Assembly: GCA_902805845.1 (NCBI GenBank)
Contig: CADCUI010000002.1
Location: forward strand, 62,001 to 126,000
DNA from: an uncultured Nocardioidaceae bacterium
GTDB taxonomy: Bacteria > Actinomycetota > Actinomycetes > Propionibacteriales > Nocardioidaceae
Direction of reading: 5' to 3'
Length of the DNA stretch: 64,000 bases
Both the position numbers and the translations under genes were made by a program. Every line of letters starts with the position of its first letter. Position 1 is the stretch's first letter. This document shows positions 49,804 to 60,085 of this stretch, piece by piece. Below the pieces are notes generated by a model. That model was not told the DNA's origin. It searched no databases and saw only the letters and a list, made by a program, of their open reading frames with translations.

Positions 49804-51003
49804 CTAGCGGGCCTGCTGTCGGGGGAGGAAGAGCTCGCGCATCAGCAGCAGGATCGCGGCTGCCGTGGGGATCGCCAGCAATGCGCCGATCACGCCGAGC
49901 AGGCCGGCGCCGATGAGGGCCGCGATGACCGTGACCTGCCCTGGCACGTTGACCGACCTCTGCATCACCCGGGGGTAGATCAGGTAGTTCTCGACCTGCT
50001 GGTAGATCACGTAGAAGATGAGGCAGGCGATGCCCGTGCGCACGTCCGTCGCGAAGCCGATCGCTGTGACGATGACCGCTCCGATCGTCGCCCCGATCAT
50101 CGGGATGACGTCGAGCAGCGCCACGACGGCGGCGAGCGCGACGGCGTACTCGGCGAGCCCGGCCACGAGCAGGAAGATCAGCGAGCTGATGCCGGCGCAC
50201 ATCGCGACGACGAAGGCGCCGGAGACGTACCCGCCGATGCTGGCGATGATCCGCTCGCCCAGGTCGGCGACCCGCTCACGGCGGCTGGCGGGCGCGAGGG
50301 CGTAGATGGCGTCCTTCGTGCGGTTGATCGACGCCAGGAAGTAGAGCGTGAGCACGGTGACGATGAACGCGTTGGCCAGGAACCCGAGCACGGCGACGCC
50401 GATCCCGACCACGCCACCGAACAGCCCCGACGCCCAGTCACCGCTCTCGATGAAGTCGCGAGCCTTGCTGATGACGTCGTAGCGTTCGTCCAGCTCCTGG
50501 ATGCGTTGGTTGCTCTGCAGCTGGTCCAGCCACGTGGGCGCGTTCTGCACCAGCGTCGCGACCTGGTCGGAGATCACGGGAACCAGCGCGACGAAGAACA
50601 GGACGAGCGCGAGCAGGACGACCCCGGTCACGATGAGCACAGCCCAGGGCCGCTTGACTCCCCGATCCACGATGAAGTTGACCGACGGGTTGAGCCCGGC
50701 GGCGAGGAAGAACGAGACCACGACGAGGGTGATCACGCTGCCCACGCTCAGGAGCAGGGTCCCCAACCAGTACGCGGCGAGGGCACCGGCCGCGTAGAGG
50801 AACCCCAGGGCGACGGGGCCGTGTCGCCTGGGCGGAGCCGACACGGCCGAGCCCGGAACGACCGGCGAAGACGTGGGCGGCCCCGAGGGTGCGGGGCTCC
50901 CGTCGGTCGCGGACGAGCCCGCAGCCGCCGGCGTCGGCGCCGAGCGCGCCGTCGCCTCCTCTGACCCCTCCGTTGCTGGCTGAGGTGTCCGCTTGTCCCT
51001 CAC
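49804..51003 (-). CDS. AI-2E family (PerM/TqsA-like) transporter
   Basis: A 399-residue membrane protein. After about 60 disordered residues rich in Pro, Ser and Ala come 7-8 helices with the family's GLNPSVNFIVDRGVKRPWAV, LDVIPMIGATIGAVIV and IYQQVENYLIYPRVMQRSVN motifs. Members export or import diverse small molecules; AI-2 itself is unlikely here. Its GTG overlaps the stop of the coiled-coil gene (GTGA), which suggests a joint function. Confidence 0.9.
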   Translation of the reverse strand: MRDKRTPQPATEGSEEATARSAPTPAAAGSSATDGSPAPSGPPTSSPVVPGSAVSAPPRRHGPVALGFLYAAGALAAYWLGTLLLSVGSVITLVVVSFFLAAGLNPSVNFIVDRGVKRPWAVLIVTGVVLLALVLFFVALVPVISDQVATLVQNAPTWLDQLQSNQRIQELDERYDVISKARDFIESGDWASGLFGGVVGIGVAVLGFLANAFIVTVLTLYFLASINRTKDAIYALAPASRRERVADLGERIIASIGGYVSGAFVVAMCAGISSLIFLLVAGLAEYAVALAAVVALLDVIPMIGATIGAVIVTAIGFATDVRTGIACLIFYVIYQQVENYLIYPRVMQRSVNVPGQVTVIAALIGAGLLGVIGALLAIPTAAAILLLMRELFLPRQQAR

Positions 51004-52139
51004 TCGGTGGTGTCGTCCCCGGGGGCTCCCGCGGGCGAGGTCCCCTCGTTGCCGGCCTCGGTGATCGGCGCACCCTCGACGAAGCCGGCCGCCACGTCGC
51101 GGAGGGCGCCGAGCTGCGCCACGATCGCGTCGCGGCGCTTCGTCAGCCGGTCGACCTCGACCTGGAGGTCGGCCAGCCGCCGCTCGGCCTCGGCCTGGCC
51201 GGAGGCGATGAGGGTCTCGGCCTGCATCTGCGCGCCGGTCACCGTCTGCTCGGCCTCGCGGCGGGCCCGGGAGAGCAGCCGCTCGGCCTCCTCGGCGGCC
51301 TGCTGGCGGTGCGTCGTCGAGAGGTTGATGGCCTCGCGAGCGCGCTGCTCGGCGTGGTCGGCGCGAGCCTCCGACTCCTGCAGGAGTGCGGCGGTCTCGG
51401 CGACGGCGTTGCTGTGGTGCTCGGCCGCCTCGCGGGTCAGCCGCTCCTTCTCGACCGCGAGCGCCCGGTGCATCTCCTGCACCTCCCGGTTGGTGCTCGC
51501 CAGGAGCTGCTCGGCCTCCCGCCGTGCCGACGTGCGGAGTGCGTTGCTCTCCTGCTCGGTGGCGAGTCTGCGCTGCGAGGACTCCCGGTCCGCGGAGGAG
51601 AGCAGGTCGTCGGCCTCCGCGTGCGCCATGGCACGCAGCCGCTCGACCTCGCCCATGGCGGAGGTGCGCGCCTCGTCGAGCTCCTTGAGCTGCACCATGC
51701 GCATGTCCTCGGCGTCCCGCGCCGCCTGGGTCTTGAGCGCGCTGGCCTCCGCGGTCGCGGTGCGGAGGATCTCGTCGGCACGGGTGCGGGCAGAGGCGAG
51801 CACCTCGTGTGCCTGCTCCTCGGCCAGCCGGAGCAGCTCGCTGGCACGCCCGCCGAGGTCGGCGTACGACGGGGAGTAGTCCTCGCTCGAGCGCTCACGG
51901 AGCGCCGCAAGCTCGGTCTCGACCTCCACGTTGCGGCGGCGCATCTCCTCCAGGCGCTGCACCAGGGTCGTGCGCTCGCCGCTGAGGGCAGCGATCTTGC
52001 GGTCGACGCTCGAGGGGTCGTAGCCGCGTCGGGCGACGGGGAACGCCGGCGTCGTCGGGGCCGAGCCCTGCGCGGGATCGCCGTTGGGCGGAGCGGCGTC
52101 GTCGGTGTCGAAGATGGAGATGCCAGGGCGCTCGGTCAT
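51000..52139 (-). CDS. FilP-like coiled-coil protein
   Basis: A 379-residue, almost wholly coiled-coil protein (about 45-350), rich in Ala, Glu and Arg, with an N-terminal GYDPSSVDRKIAAL stretch reminiscent of DivIVA-type domains. In Streptomyces the filament-forming FilP (annotated cellulose-binding protein) and Scy sit beside the epimerase, acetyl-CoA acetyltransferase and meaB genes, the same neighbourhood as here, which supports the assignment. A role in polar growth or cell-shape scaffolding is inferred. It is co-translated with the AI-2E-type gene. Confidence 0.8.
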   Translation of the reverse strand: MTERPGISIFDTDDAAPPNGDPAQGSAPTTPAFPVARRGYDPSSVDRKIAALSGERTTLVQRLEEMRRRNVEVETELAALRERSSEDYSPSYADLGGRASELLRLAEEQAHEVLASARTRADEILRTATAEASALKTQAARDAEDMRMVQLKELDEARTSAMGEVERLRAMAHAEADDLLSSADRESSQRRLATEQESNALRTSARREAEQLLASTNREVQEMHRALAVEKERLTREAAEHHSNAVAETAALLQESEARADHAEQRAREAINLSTTHRQQAAEEAERLLSRARREAEQTVTGAQMQAETLIASGQAEAERRLADLQVEVDRLTKRRDAIVAQLGALRDVAAGFVEGAPITEAGNEGTSPAGAPGDDTTE

Positions 52140-52276
52140 CGGCGGGGTCCCTTACTGGTCGTGCGGGGCGGGGAGCGGTCTAGATACGGCGGTCCTAGTG
52201 TCACCCCTCCGGGGACGATTGCCATCGTGCGTCCCCCGTGTCTCACGATTTTGGGCTCTGTAATCCGGCCCGGGCG

Positions 52277-53614
52277 TCACTGCCCCTGGAACGCGGTGAT
52301 CTGCGTGAGGTGCCTGGCGCGCAGCGCGTCGTCGCGGACGCCCAGCCCCTCGTCCGGCGCCAGGCACAGGACCCCCACCTTCCCCTGGTGGAGGTTGAGG
52401 TGGACGTCGAGTGCGGCCTGGCCGACGTCCTCGAGCCGGTAGGTCCGGGAGAGGGTGGGATGGATCATCCCCTTGGCGATCAGCCGGTTGGCCTCCCACG
52501 ACTCGCGGTAGTTGGCGAAGTGGGAGCCGATGATGCTCTTGAGGTTCATCCACAGGTAGCGGTTGTCGTACTGGTGCAGGTAGCCGCTGGTCGACGCGCA
52601 GGTGACGATGACTCCTCCCTTGCGGGCGGCGTACACCGAGGCGCCGAAGGTCTCGCGACCGGGGTGCTCGAAGACGATGTCGACGTCCTCGCCGCCGGTC
52701 AGCTCCCGGATCCGCGCCCCGAACCGACGCCACTCCTGCGCATCCTGGGTGTGCTCGTCCTTCCAGAACCGGTAGCCCTCCTCGGACCGGTTGATGACCA
52801 GCTCGGCTCCCCTCGACCGGCAGATCTCGGCCTTGTCCTCGCTGGACACCACGCAGACGGGGACCGCACCGCCGTTGAGGGCGTACTGGGTCGCAAAGCC
52901 CCCCAGGCCGCCGCTGGCGCCCCACACGAGGACGTTGTCGCCCTGCTTCATGCCGGCGCCGTTGCGGCTGACCAGCTGGCGGTAGGCCGTGGAGTTGACC
53001 AGCCCCGGGGAGGCGGCCTCCTCCCAGGTGAGGTGCTCCGCCTTGGGCATCAGCTGGTTCGCCTTGACCAGCGCGATCTCGGCCAGCCCGCCGAAGTTGG
53101 TCTCGAAGCCCCAGATCCGCTGCTCCGGGTCGAGCATGGTGTCGTTGTGGCCGTCGGGCGCCTCGAGCTCCACCGACAGGCAGTGCGCGACGACCCGGTC
53201 GCCCGGCTTCCAGGTGTGCACGCCGACGCCGGTCTTGAGCACGACGCCGGCGAGGTCCGAGCCCACGACGTGGTACGGCAGGTCGTGGCGCTTGCCGAGC
53301 GGGGAGATGCGGCCGTAGCGCTCCAGGAACCCGAACGTCGACACCGGCTCGAAGATCGAGGTCCAGACGGTGTTGTAGTTGATGGCCGAGGCCATCACCG
53401 CCACAAAGGCCTCGCCCGGTCCGAGCTCGGGCAGGGGCACCTCCTCGACATGGAGTGACTTGCGCGGGTCCTTCTCCTTGGTGAGCTGGTCGTCGAACAT
53501 GTCGACCTCGTCCTTGTGGACGGTCACCGCGCGATAGGACTCCGGCAGCGGCAGGGCCGCGAAGTCCTCGCGTGAGGTCGCCTCGCTCATGATCGCGTCG
53601 AGGATCTGCTGCAC
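52277..53614 (-). CDS. ccrA: crotonyl-CoA carboxylase/reductase
   Basis: A 445-residue MDR-fold enzyme that reduces and carboxylates crotonyl-CoA to (2S)-ethylmalonyl-CoA with NADPH and CO2. The four CO2-binding residues of the Kitasatospora enzyme are all present at the same numbers: Asn81 (INYNTVW), Phe170-Glu171 (IWGFETNFGG) and His365 (IIGSHFANYRE). The nucleotide loop is VWGASGGLGGFATQ. The exact numbering supports the GTG start at 53614 over ATG 53590. The gene follows the epimerase by 24 bases. Confidence 0.97.
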   Translation of the reverse strand: MQQILDAIMSEATSREDFAALPLPESYRAVTVHKDEVDMFDDQLTKEKDPRKSLHVEEVPLPELGPGEAFVAVMASAINYNTVWTSIFEPVSTFGFLERYGRISPLGKRHDLPYHVVGSDLAGVVLKTGVGVHTWKPGDRVVAHCLSVELEAPDGHNDTMLDPEQRIWGFETNFGGLAEIALVKANQLMPKAEHLTWEEAASPGLVNSTAYRQLVSRNGAGMKQGDNVLVWGASGGLGGFATQYALNGGAVPVCVVSSEDKAEICRSRGAELVINRSEEGYRFWKDEHTQDAQEWRRFGARIRELTGGEDVDIVFEHPGRETFGASVYAARKGGVIVTCASTSGYLHQYDNRYLWMNLKSIIGSHFANYRESWEANRLIAKGMIHPTLSRTYRLEDVGQAALDVHLNLHQGKVGVLCLAPDEGLGVRDDALRARHLTQITAFQGQ

Positions 53615-53638
53615 GTCATGCTCCTGTCTCGGACCGTC

Positions 53639-54118
53639 TCAGGCGGTGGTGGTCGGGGGCGCGGGGGCGGGCTCGACGAGCTCGACGAGGACACCGCCGG
53701 TGTCCTTGGGGTGCAGGAAGTTGATCCGGCTGTTCGACGTGCCGCGCTTCGGGGCGTCGTACAGCGTCCGCACTCCTCGCTCCCGCAGGATGCGGGCGGC
53801 CTCCTCGACGTCGCTCACCCGGTAGGCGAGCTGCTGCATTCCCGGCCCGGACCGGTCGAGGAACCTGGCGATCGCCGACTCCTCGGTCAGCGGCGCCAGC
53901 AGCTGGATGCAGGCGTGCGGGGCGGCCGGGTCGCCGACCGCGACCATGGCCTCGCGCACGCCCTGGTCCTCGTTGGTCTCCTCGTGCACCAGCTGCATGC
54001 CGAAGGTGTCGCGGTAGAACGCGATCGCCGTGTCGAGGTCGGGCACCGCGATGCCGACGTGGTCGATGGCCAGGAACAGGTCCGAGGTGGCCGCCAGGCC
54101 AGGAACGGGCGTGCTCAT
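53639..54118 (-). CDS. mce: methylmalonyl-/ethylmalonyl-CoA epimerase
   Basis: A 159-residue VOC-fold epimerase. Metal ligands and motifs: AIDHVGIAVPDLDTAIAFY (His), RSGPGMQQLAYRVSDV and GGVLVELVEP (Glu). It inverts the C2 stereocentre of methylmalonyl-CoA and, in this pathway, of ethylmalonyl-CoA, supplying the (2R) form needed by MeaA. ATG 54118. It heads the epimerase-ccr transcript and is divergent from the acetyltransferase gene, 169 bases away. Confidence 0.94.
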   Translation of the reverse strand: MSTPVPGLAATSDLFLAIDHVGIAVPDLDTAIAFYRDTFGMQLVHEETNEDQGVREAMVAVGDPAAPHACIQLLAPLTEESAIARFLDRSGPGMQQLAYRVSDVEEAARILRERGVRTLYDAPKRGTSNSRINFLHPKDTGGVLVELVEPAPAPPTTTA

Positions 54119-54173
54119 GGGGCCATGGTCGTACGGCGGGGCGCGGTGCAGCGAGCGACTGTGACCGGTCCGA

Positions 54174-54192
54174 CACCAGGCGGCCGCTGGTG
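54174..54192. promoter_or_regulatory. inverted repeat in the mce/thiolase divergent promoter
   Basis: CACCAG and CTGGTG are perfect inverted arms around GCGGCCG, in the middle of the 169-base region between divergent mce and the acetyltransferase gene. Its place and symmetry suit a dimeric repressor that would control both arms of the pathway. No known regulator is assigned. Confidence 0.4.
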
Positions 54193-54287
54193 GCCCTCCC
54201 CACCGGACCAGCCGCTGGGTATCGTCGCCGGTACCCGCGGGCCGCCGTCGAGAGGCCCGTGCTGAAGGCATCCGCAGGAGGCGTCCC

Positions 54288-55480
<1,193 letters not shown>

Positions 55481-55484
<4 letters not shown>

Positions 55485-56431
55485 GCGAGCCGGTCGCGAC
55501 CCTGGTCGAGCAGGCCCGCGCCGGCAGGGCGCGGGCGGTCGGTCGGCTCGTGTCGCTGGTCGAGGACGAGTCCCCGCGGCTCCGTGAGGTGATGGCGGAG
55601 CTGGCTCCGCTCGCCGGCAGCGCTCACGTGGTCGGCATCACCGGGCCGCCGGGGGTGGGCAAGTCGACGGCGACGTCGGCGCTGGTCGCGGCCCTTCGCC
55701 GCCGCGAGCAGCGAGTCGCCGTGCTCGCCATCGACCCGTCCTCTCCGTTCTCCGGCGGCGCCCTCCTGGGTGACCGGATCCGGATGTCCGAGCACGCCAC
55801 TGACCCCGGGGTGTTCATCCGGTCGATGGCGTCGCGGGGGCATCTCGGCGGGCTGGCCTGGACGACACCGCAGGCGCTCCGGGTGCTGGACGCCTCCGGC
55901 TTCGACGTGGTGCTGGTGGAGACGGTGGGGGTCGGCCAGAACGAGGTGGAGGTCGCCGGGGCGGCCGACACGGTCGTCGTACTGCTGGCGCCGGGAATGG
56001 GCGACAGCGTCCAGGCGGCCAAGGCAGGCATCCTCGAGGTGGGCGACCTGTACGTCGTCAACAAGGCCGACCGCGACGGTGCGTCGGCTCTGCGACAGGA
56101 TCTACGGACCATGCTGTCGCTGGTCGAGCGGCCGGAGGGCGCGTGGCGCCCGCCCGTGCTGCTCACGACGGCGCCGGGCGGCGAAGGGATCGACGACATG
56201 GTCGCCGCGCTCGACGAGCACCTGGCCTGGGCGCAGGGGAGCGGCGCCTTGCACCGGCGACGTCTCGGACGGGCGCGCACCGAGGTCGAGGCCGTCGCCC
56301 TGACGGCGCTGCGTCGCCGGTGGGCCGGCGTGTCCGATCGGGACCGCCTCGACATGCTTGCCGAGGAGGTCGTCGGCGGCCACCTCGACCCGTACGCTGC
56401 CGCGGACCGGTTGCTCGAGGAGGTCGACTGA
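55481..56431 (+). CDS. meaB: MeaB-type GTPase chaperone of B12-dependent mutase
   Basis: A G3E-type GTPase that protects and reloads B12-dependent mutases. P-loop GPPGVGKST, then [15 protein letters not shown], the [12 protein letters not shown] switch region and NKAD base motif. The conserved N-terminal helix ([21 protein letters not shown]) lies upstream of the first in-frame GTG (55550). There is no ATG, GTG or TTG between the in-frame stop at 55454 and 55550. The CTG at 55481, overlapping the thiolase stop as CTGA, is therefore my preferred start; another CTG lies at 55502. From 55481 it has 316 residues, the usual size. Confidence 0.85.
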
Positions 56432-56434
56432 GTC

Positions 56435-56941
56435 GTGGCAGGTCCTGAGATCGAGCTGGTGAGGCTCAGCGTCCGGGCGCTGGAGGCGCTCGTCCGAGGT
56501 GACCTGGAGGAGGCCTCCGCGGAGGCGGGGGCGCAGCTGACCGACTACCTCGCCTCCGAGGACTGGCTGTGGCGGATCCGGCTCGAGCAGATCGCGTCGG
56601 ACGCGCGCGCCCTGGACTGGGTCGCGCGAGCGGCTGTCGACCGGTCGTCGGGGAACGTCGTGGGTCACGCGGGCTTCCACGGTCCCCCCGACGAGCGCGG
56701 CATGGTGGAGGTGGCCTACTCGGTCGCGCCGGAGTGGCGGAGGCAGGGGTACGCGACCGCGATGCTCGCCTCCGCTCTCGCCTGGGCCTCCTCCGTGGAG
56801 CAGGTCACCGTCGTCCGGGCCTCGATCAGCCCGGACAACGCCGCGTCGCTCGCCACCATCCGGAAGTTCGGCTTCGAGCAGGTGGGGGAGCAGTGGGACG
56901 AGGAGGACGGGCTGGAGCTCGTCTACGAGCGACCGGTGTGA
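56435..56941 (+). CDS. GNAT-family N-acetyltransferase
   Basis: A 168-residue acetyltransferase of the RimJ/RimL-like GNAT group. The acetyl-CoA loop is VAPEWRRQGYATAMLASAL, followed by VRASISPDNAASLATIRKFGFEQVGEQ. The substrate is unknown. GTG 56435 is three bases after meaB, so it is probably read from the thiolase-meaB transcript. Confidence 0.88.
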   Translation: MAGPEIELVRLSVRALEALVRGDLEEASAEAGAQLTDYLASEDWLWRIRLEQIASDARALDWVARAAVDRSSGNVVGHAGFHGPPDERGMVEVAYSVAPEWRRQGYATAMLASALAWASSVEQVTVVRASISPDNAASLATIRKFGFEQVGEQWDEEDGLELVYERPV

Positions 56942-56979
56942 GGCTGGCCGATCACCGGACCCGCCTCTAGGGTCGCGGC

Positions 56980-57708
56980 ATGGAGAGCACACCGATCGTC
57001 CTGGTTCCCGGGTACTGGCTCGGCGCATGGGCGTGGGACGAGGTCGTCGCCGCGCTGCGGGCCGACGGCCATGACGTCACCGCGGTCACGCTTCCCGGTC
57101 TCGAGTCGGCCGACGCCGACCGCAGCGGCCTCACGTCGAGCGACCACGTCGACGCCATCTGCTCGGCGGTCGAGTCAGCGGGGGCGTCGGTGGGGGCGTC
57201 GGTGGTGCTGGCGGTGCACAGTGGCGCCGGCGTGCCGGGCTACGCAGTGACCGACCGCATCCCGGAGCGCATCGCCGCCGCGGTGTACGTCGACACCGCA
57301 CCCGGCATCGGCTCCTCGGACCCGTCCGACGACGCGGTCGAGCTGCCGTTCCCCGGCTGGGAGCAGCTTTCGGCCGACGGGGAGAACCTCGACGGGCTCA
57401 CCGACGACGTCAAGGAGATGGTCGCCGGCCGTGCGGTCCCCCAGCCCAGCGGGCCGACGCGCGCGGGTGACCCGTTGACGAACGACGCCCGGCTCGACGT
57501 GCCGTCCACCGTCATCTGCACCAGCTTCACCTCTGAGCAGTTCCAGGAGGCCGCCAAGGAGGGTTATGCGTGGATGGCCGGCCTGCCCGAACTTCGCGAC
57601 GTCACCTACGTGGATCTGCCGACGAGCCACTGGCCGATGTGGTCGAGGCCGGGCGATCTCGCCGCGATCATCGGCGACGTCGCGAAGCGGCATGCGCCAA
57701 GCGCCTGA
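56980..57708 (+). CDS. alpha/beta hydrolase
   Basis: A 242-residue hydrolase resembling plant-type esterase/HNL-like folds. Oxyanion-hole stretch LVPGYWLGAWAWDEV, nucleophile elbow AVHSGAG (Ser) and late His in PTSHWPMW. The acid residue is not clear. The substrate is unknown. ATG 56980, 38 bases after the acetyltransferase. Confidence 0.82.
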   Translation: MESTPIVLVPGYWLGAWAWDEVVAALRADGHDVTAVTLPGLESADADRSGLTSSDHVDAICSAVESAGASVGASVVLAVHSGAGVPGYAVTDRIPERIAAAVYVDTAPGIGSSDPSDDAVELPFPGWEQLSADGENLDGLTDDVKEMVAGRAVPQPSGPTRAGDPLTNDARLDVPSTVICTSFTSEQFQEAAKEGYAWMAGLPELRDVTYVDLPTSHWPMWSRPGDLAAIIGDVAKRHAPSA

Positions 57709-57768
57709 CCCCGGGCGGCTGGGTGCTCCCGCGAGGGCCAGGGGCGCCATGTGGCGATCTCCACATAT

Positions 57769-57784
57769 TCGTATCTGTGTTCGG
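57769..57784 (+). promoter_or_regulatory. possible LexA-type operator before the DUF222/HNH gene
   Basis: TCGTATCTGTGTTCGG matches 9 of the 12 fixed bases of the actinobacterial SOS box TCGAAC-N4-GTTCGA (right half 5 of 6). GATAAT at 57784-57789 right after it could be a -10 element. The whole stretch is unusually AT-rich. It is about 35 bases upstream of the gene start. Confidence 0.35.
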
Positions 57785-57816
57785 ATAATGTCAGTCCGAC
57801 GTTCTACCGTGGGTCC

Positions 57817-59151
57817 ATGGCAGTCATCGATCGGACCCCCGTGGGCGACCGGCCGAACCGGGTGCACTGGTTCGCGGGCCGCGTCCACGAGGTGCTCGAC
57901 GACGTCACGGCCGGCGGCGTCTGCGCAGCTTCGCTGAATGCGGCAGAGACGTCCGAGGCCCTGACGGAGCTGACGCGGGCGTCGAGGCGCATCGACGCGT
58001 TGCGGCTCGCGCTACTGACCCACGGCGAGGTCGTCGAGGTCGCCACCGAGGCCGGCGCCACGTCGACCGGCGCGTGGCTCGCCCACGCCACACGCACCGT
58101 GCACGGCGAGGCGTTCGCCCTCGTGAAGCTCGCCAACCGGCTCGACGCTGCCGCGTTCGGCCCGGGGACCGACCACGCCGGCTGGGACCACGACTTCGCC
58201 GCCACCCGGGACGCAGCCCTTGCCGGCCATGTCGACGTCGACCAGGCACGGGTCGTCGTCGAAGCGGTCGACCGTCTGCCTGGGTTCGTGGACGCCAGTG
58301 ACCGCGAACGGGCCGAGAAGCATCTGCTCGCCGAGGCCGCGCACCATGACGCGAAGCGGCTACGACGGCTGGCGAGGCACCTGCTCCACGTCATCGACCC
58401 CGACGCCGCCGACCAGGAGCTGGCCAAGCAGCTGCAGCTCGAGGAGGCCGAGGCGGCCCGGAAGACCATGCTGACGATGGTCGACGACGGCCAGGGCACC
58501 GTGCACGGCAAGTTCCGGCTGCCCTCGGTGCACGGCGCCATGCTCGCTGCTGCTCTCCACGCCCTGGCGTCGCCCAGGCGACCGGACGCGATCGCACGTG
58601 AGGAGACCGACGCAGAGGGCAGGTCGCTGCGTCGGGCGTCGCCGCAGGTGCTCGGCGAGGCGTTCTGCCAGCTGCTCGAGCGGTTCCCGACCGGCAACCT
58701 GCCCCAGGCAGGCGGAGGACTCCTGACCGTGGTGGCCACCATCCCGGTCAACCTCCTCGAGTCCGGGCTCGGGCTCGCCACGCTCGACAACGGCGGTCAG
58801 CTGTCCGCCGGGCAGCTACGGCGCCTCGCGTGCTCGGCGGGCATCATCCCCGCCGTCCTCGGCTCCGGCTCTCGGGTCCTCGACCTGGGCCGACGGGCTC
58901 GCTTCGCGACGCCGGCACAGCGGATCGCCCTGGCGGTCCGCCAGTCGACGTGCACGGCCGAGGGATGCGACATCCCGGCGGCCTGGTGCGACGCTCACCA
59001 CGACAGACCGTGGTCCCAGGGTGGCCGGACGGACCTCGACGACCTACGACTGCTCTGCCCCCGTCACCACCGGCTGGTCCACCGCCCCGACTCGGCGCTC
59101 ACGGACCTCCCCGGTGGGCGGATCCAGATCACCAACCGCAGGCGGCACTGA
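57817..59151 (+). CDS. DUF222 and HNH endonuclease domain protein
   Basis: A 444-residue protein: a helical DUF222 domain (about 40-330), then an HNH nuclease at the C-terminus with CTAEGCDIPAAWCDAHHD and LDDLRLLCPRHHRLVH (zinc Cys pairs and catalytic His). Families of this type are present in many copies in actinobacteria, often near mobile or SOS-linked loci; the function is unsettled. ATG 57817 is chosen over GTG 57751, which would translate the AT-rich promoter-like stretch. Confidence 0.9.
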   Translation: MAVIDRTPVGDRPNRVHWFAGRVHEVLDDVTAGGVCAASLNAAETSEALTELTRASRRIDALRLALLTHGEVVEVATEAGATSTGAWLAHATRTVHGEAFALVKLANRLDAAAFGPGTDHAGWDHDFAATRDAALAGHVDVDQARVVVEAVDRLPGFVDASDRERAEKHLLAEAAHHDAKRLRRLARHLLHVIDPDAADQELAKQLQLEEAEAARKTMLTMVDDGQGTVHGKFRLPSVHGAMLAAALHALASPRRPDAIAREETDAEGRSLRRASPQVLGEAFCQLLERFPTGNLPQAGGGLLTVVATIPVNLLESGLGLATLDNGGQLSAGQLRRLACSAGIIPAVLGSGSRVLDLGRRARFATPAQRIALAVRQSTCTAEGCDIPAAWCDAHHDRPWSQGGRTDLDDLRLLCPRHHRLVHRPDSALTDLPGGRIQITNRRRH

Positions 59152-59199
59152 AAGGCGGGCGCTTCCAACACGTTCGGTGTGCGGCCTCTTAGGCGTTCC

Positions 59200-59295
59200 C
59201 CGAGCGCGGCTCCAGCGCCGTCGCCATGCGCGCCTCCAGCGCGGTCCCCGAGCGCGCCTCAAGTGCTGTCCGCAAGCGCGCCTTCAGCGCCGAGT
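59200..59295. repeat. 24-bp degenerate tandem repeat, four copies
   Basis: Units at 59200, 59224, 59248 and 59272 share the core GCGCGCCTCCAGCGC with differences in each copy. The array lies between the HNH gene and a small membrane gene. It is open in several frames because 24 is a multiple of three, but I see no sign that it is translated. Confidence 0.75.
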
Positions 59296-59379
59296 GCGCG
59301 ACTGGTGGTACCAATGTGGCGTGCTGTGCCCATCCCCCACGAGCGCGGTCCACACCTCCTCCCGGACGGAGATCCACCC

Positions 59380-59547
59380 ATGAAGGCAGTGATCGCCGGC
59401 GTGCTGGTGCTCTTCCTCGGCTTCTGGATGGTGCAGGCGCCGAATTCTCTCGCCCAGTTCGCCCAGGACGGCGGCGCCTGGCTCTGGGACCTGACGGCGA
59501 CGATCTTCAGCGCCAGCATCGACTTCCTCAGCGCCCTGTTCGGCTGA
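59380..59547 (+). CDS. small single-helix membrane protein (55 residues)
   Basis: A 55-residue protein with one N-terminal hydrophobic helix (KAVIAGVLVLFLGFWMV) and a second amphipathic stretch (WLWDLTATIFSASIDFLSALFG). ATG 59380 with GGAG upstream. It is ten bases before the PH-domain gene, so probably co-transcribed. I do not recognise a family. Confidence 0.6.
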   Translation: MKAVIAGVLVLFLGFWMVQAPNSLAQFAQDGGAWLWDLTATIFSASIDFLSALFG

Positions 59548-59557
59548 GGACCGCCAC

Positions 59558-60082
59558 ATGAGCGCCTGGCTGCCGCCGGCCCTGCAGCCGCAGATCCGCA
59601 GGCACCTCCTCCGTGAGGAGGGTGAGGTCATCGTCGACGAGGTGGCCCATCACTGGGTGTGCTTCATCAAGCCCGCACTGCTCGGATGCCTCGGGGCGAC
59701 GATCACGTTCCTCACTCTCTTCGTCGACACCCGGATCGGGTGGGTCTTCCTGCTCGCAGGGGCGGCCGTCCTGCTCGTCGCCGCTTACCTGGCGCTCAGC
59801 GTGCACATGGACCGCTTCGTCGTCACGAACATGCGGGTCTTCCGGGTCAAGGGCGTCTTCGCCCAGTCGCTGGCCACGATGCCGATGACCCGGATCCTCG
59901 ACATCACCGTGAAGAAGCCGCTGATCGGCCGACTGCTGGGCTACGGCGACTTCGTGTTCGAGTCCGCCGCCCAGGAGCAGGGCCTGCGGGAGATCAGCAA
60001 GGTCGGTCGCGTCGACGAGCGCGACCTCACCATCCAGCGAGTCGTGCAGCGCGCCGGACTCCGCGGGCCGCGGGTCTCCTGA
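59558..60082 (+). CDS. bacterial PH-domain membrane protein
   Basis: A 174-residue protein with two close membrane helices (about 36-77) followed by a bPH_2 domain (RFVVTNMRVFRVKGVFAQSLATMPMTRILDI). Family members are membrane-associated, of unknown function; some act in envelope stress. ATG 59558. Confidence 0.82.
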   Translation: MSAWLPPALQPQIRRHLLREEGEVIVDEVAHHWVCFIKPALLGCLGATITFLTLFVDTRIGWVFLLAGAAVLLVAAYLALSVHMDRFVVTNMRVFRVKGVFAQSLATMPMTRILDITVKKPLIGRLLGYGDFVFESAAQEQGLREISKVGRVDERDLTIQRVVQRAGLRGPRVS

Positions 60083-60085
60083 CCC

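Noticed and set aside
59179-59379. Translated 24-bp repeats as part of the small membrane protein
   Set aside because: The reading frame is open by chance of period 24; the good ribosome-binding site and hydrophobic start are at ATG 59380.
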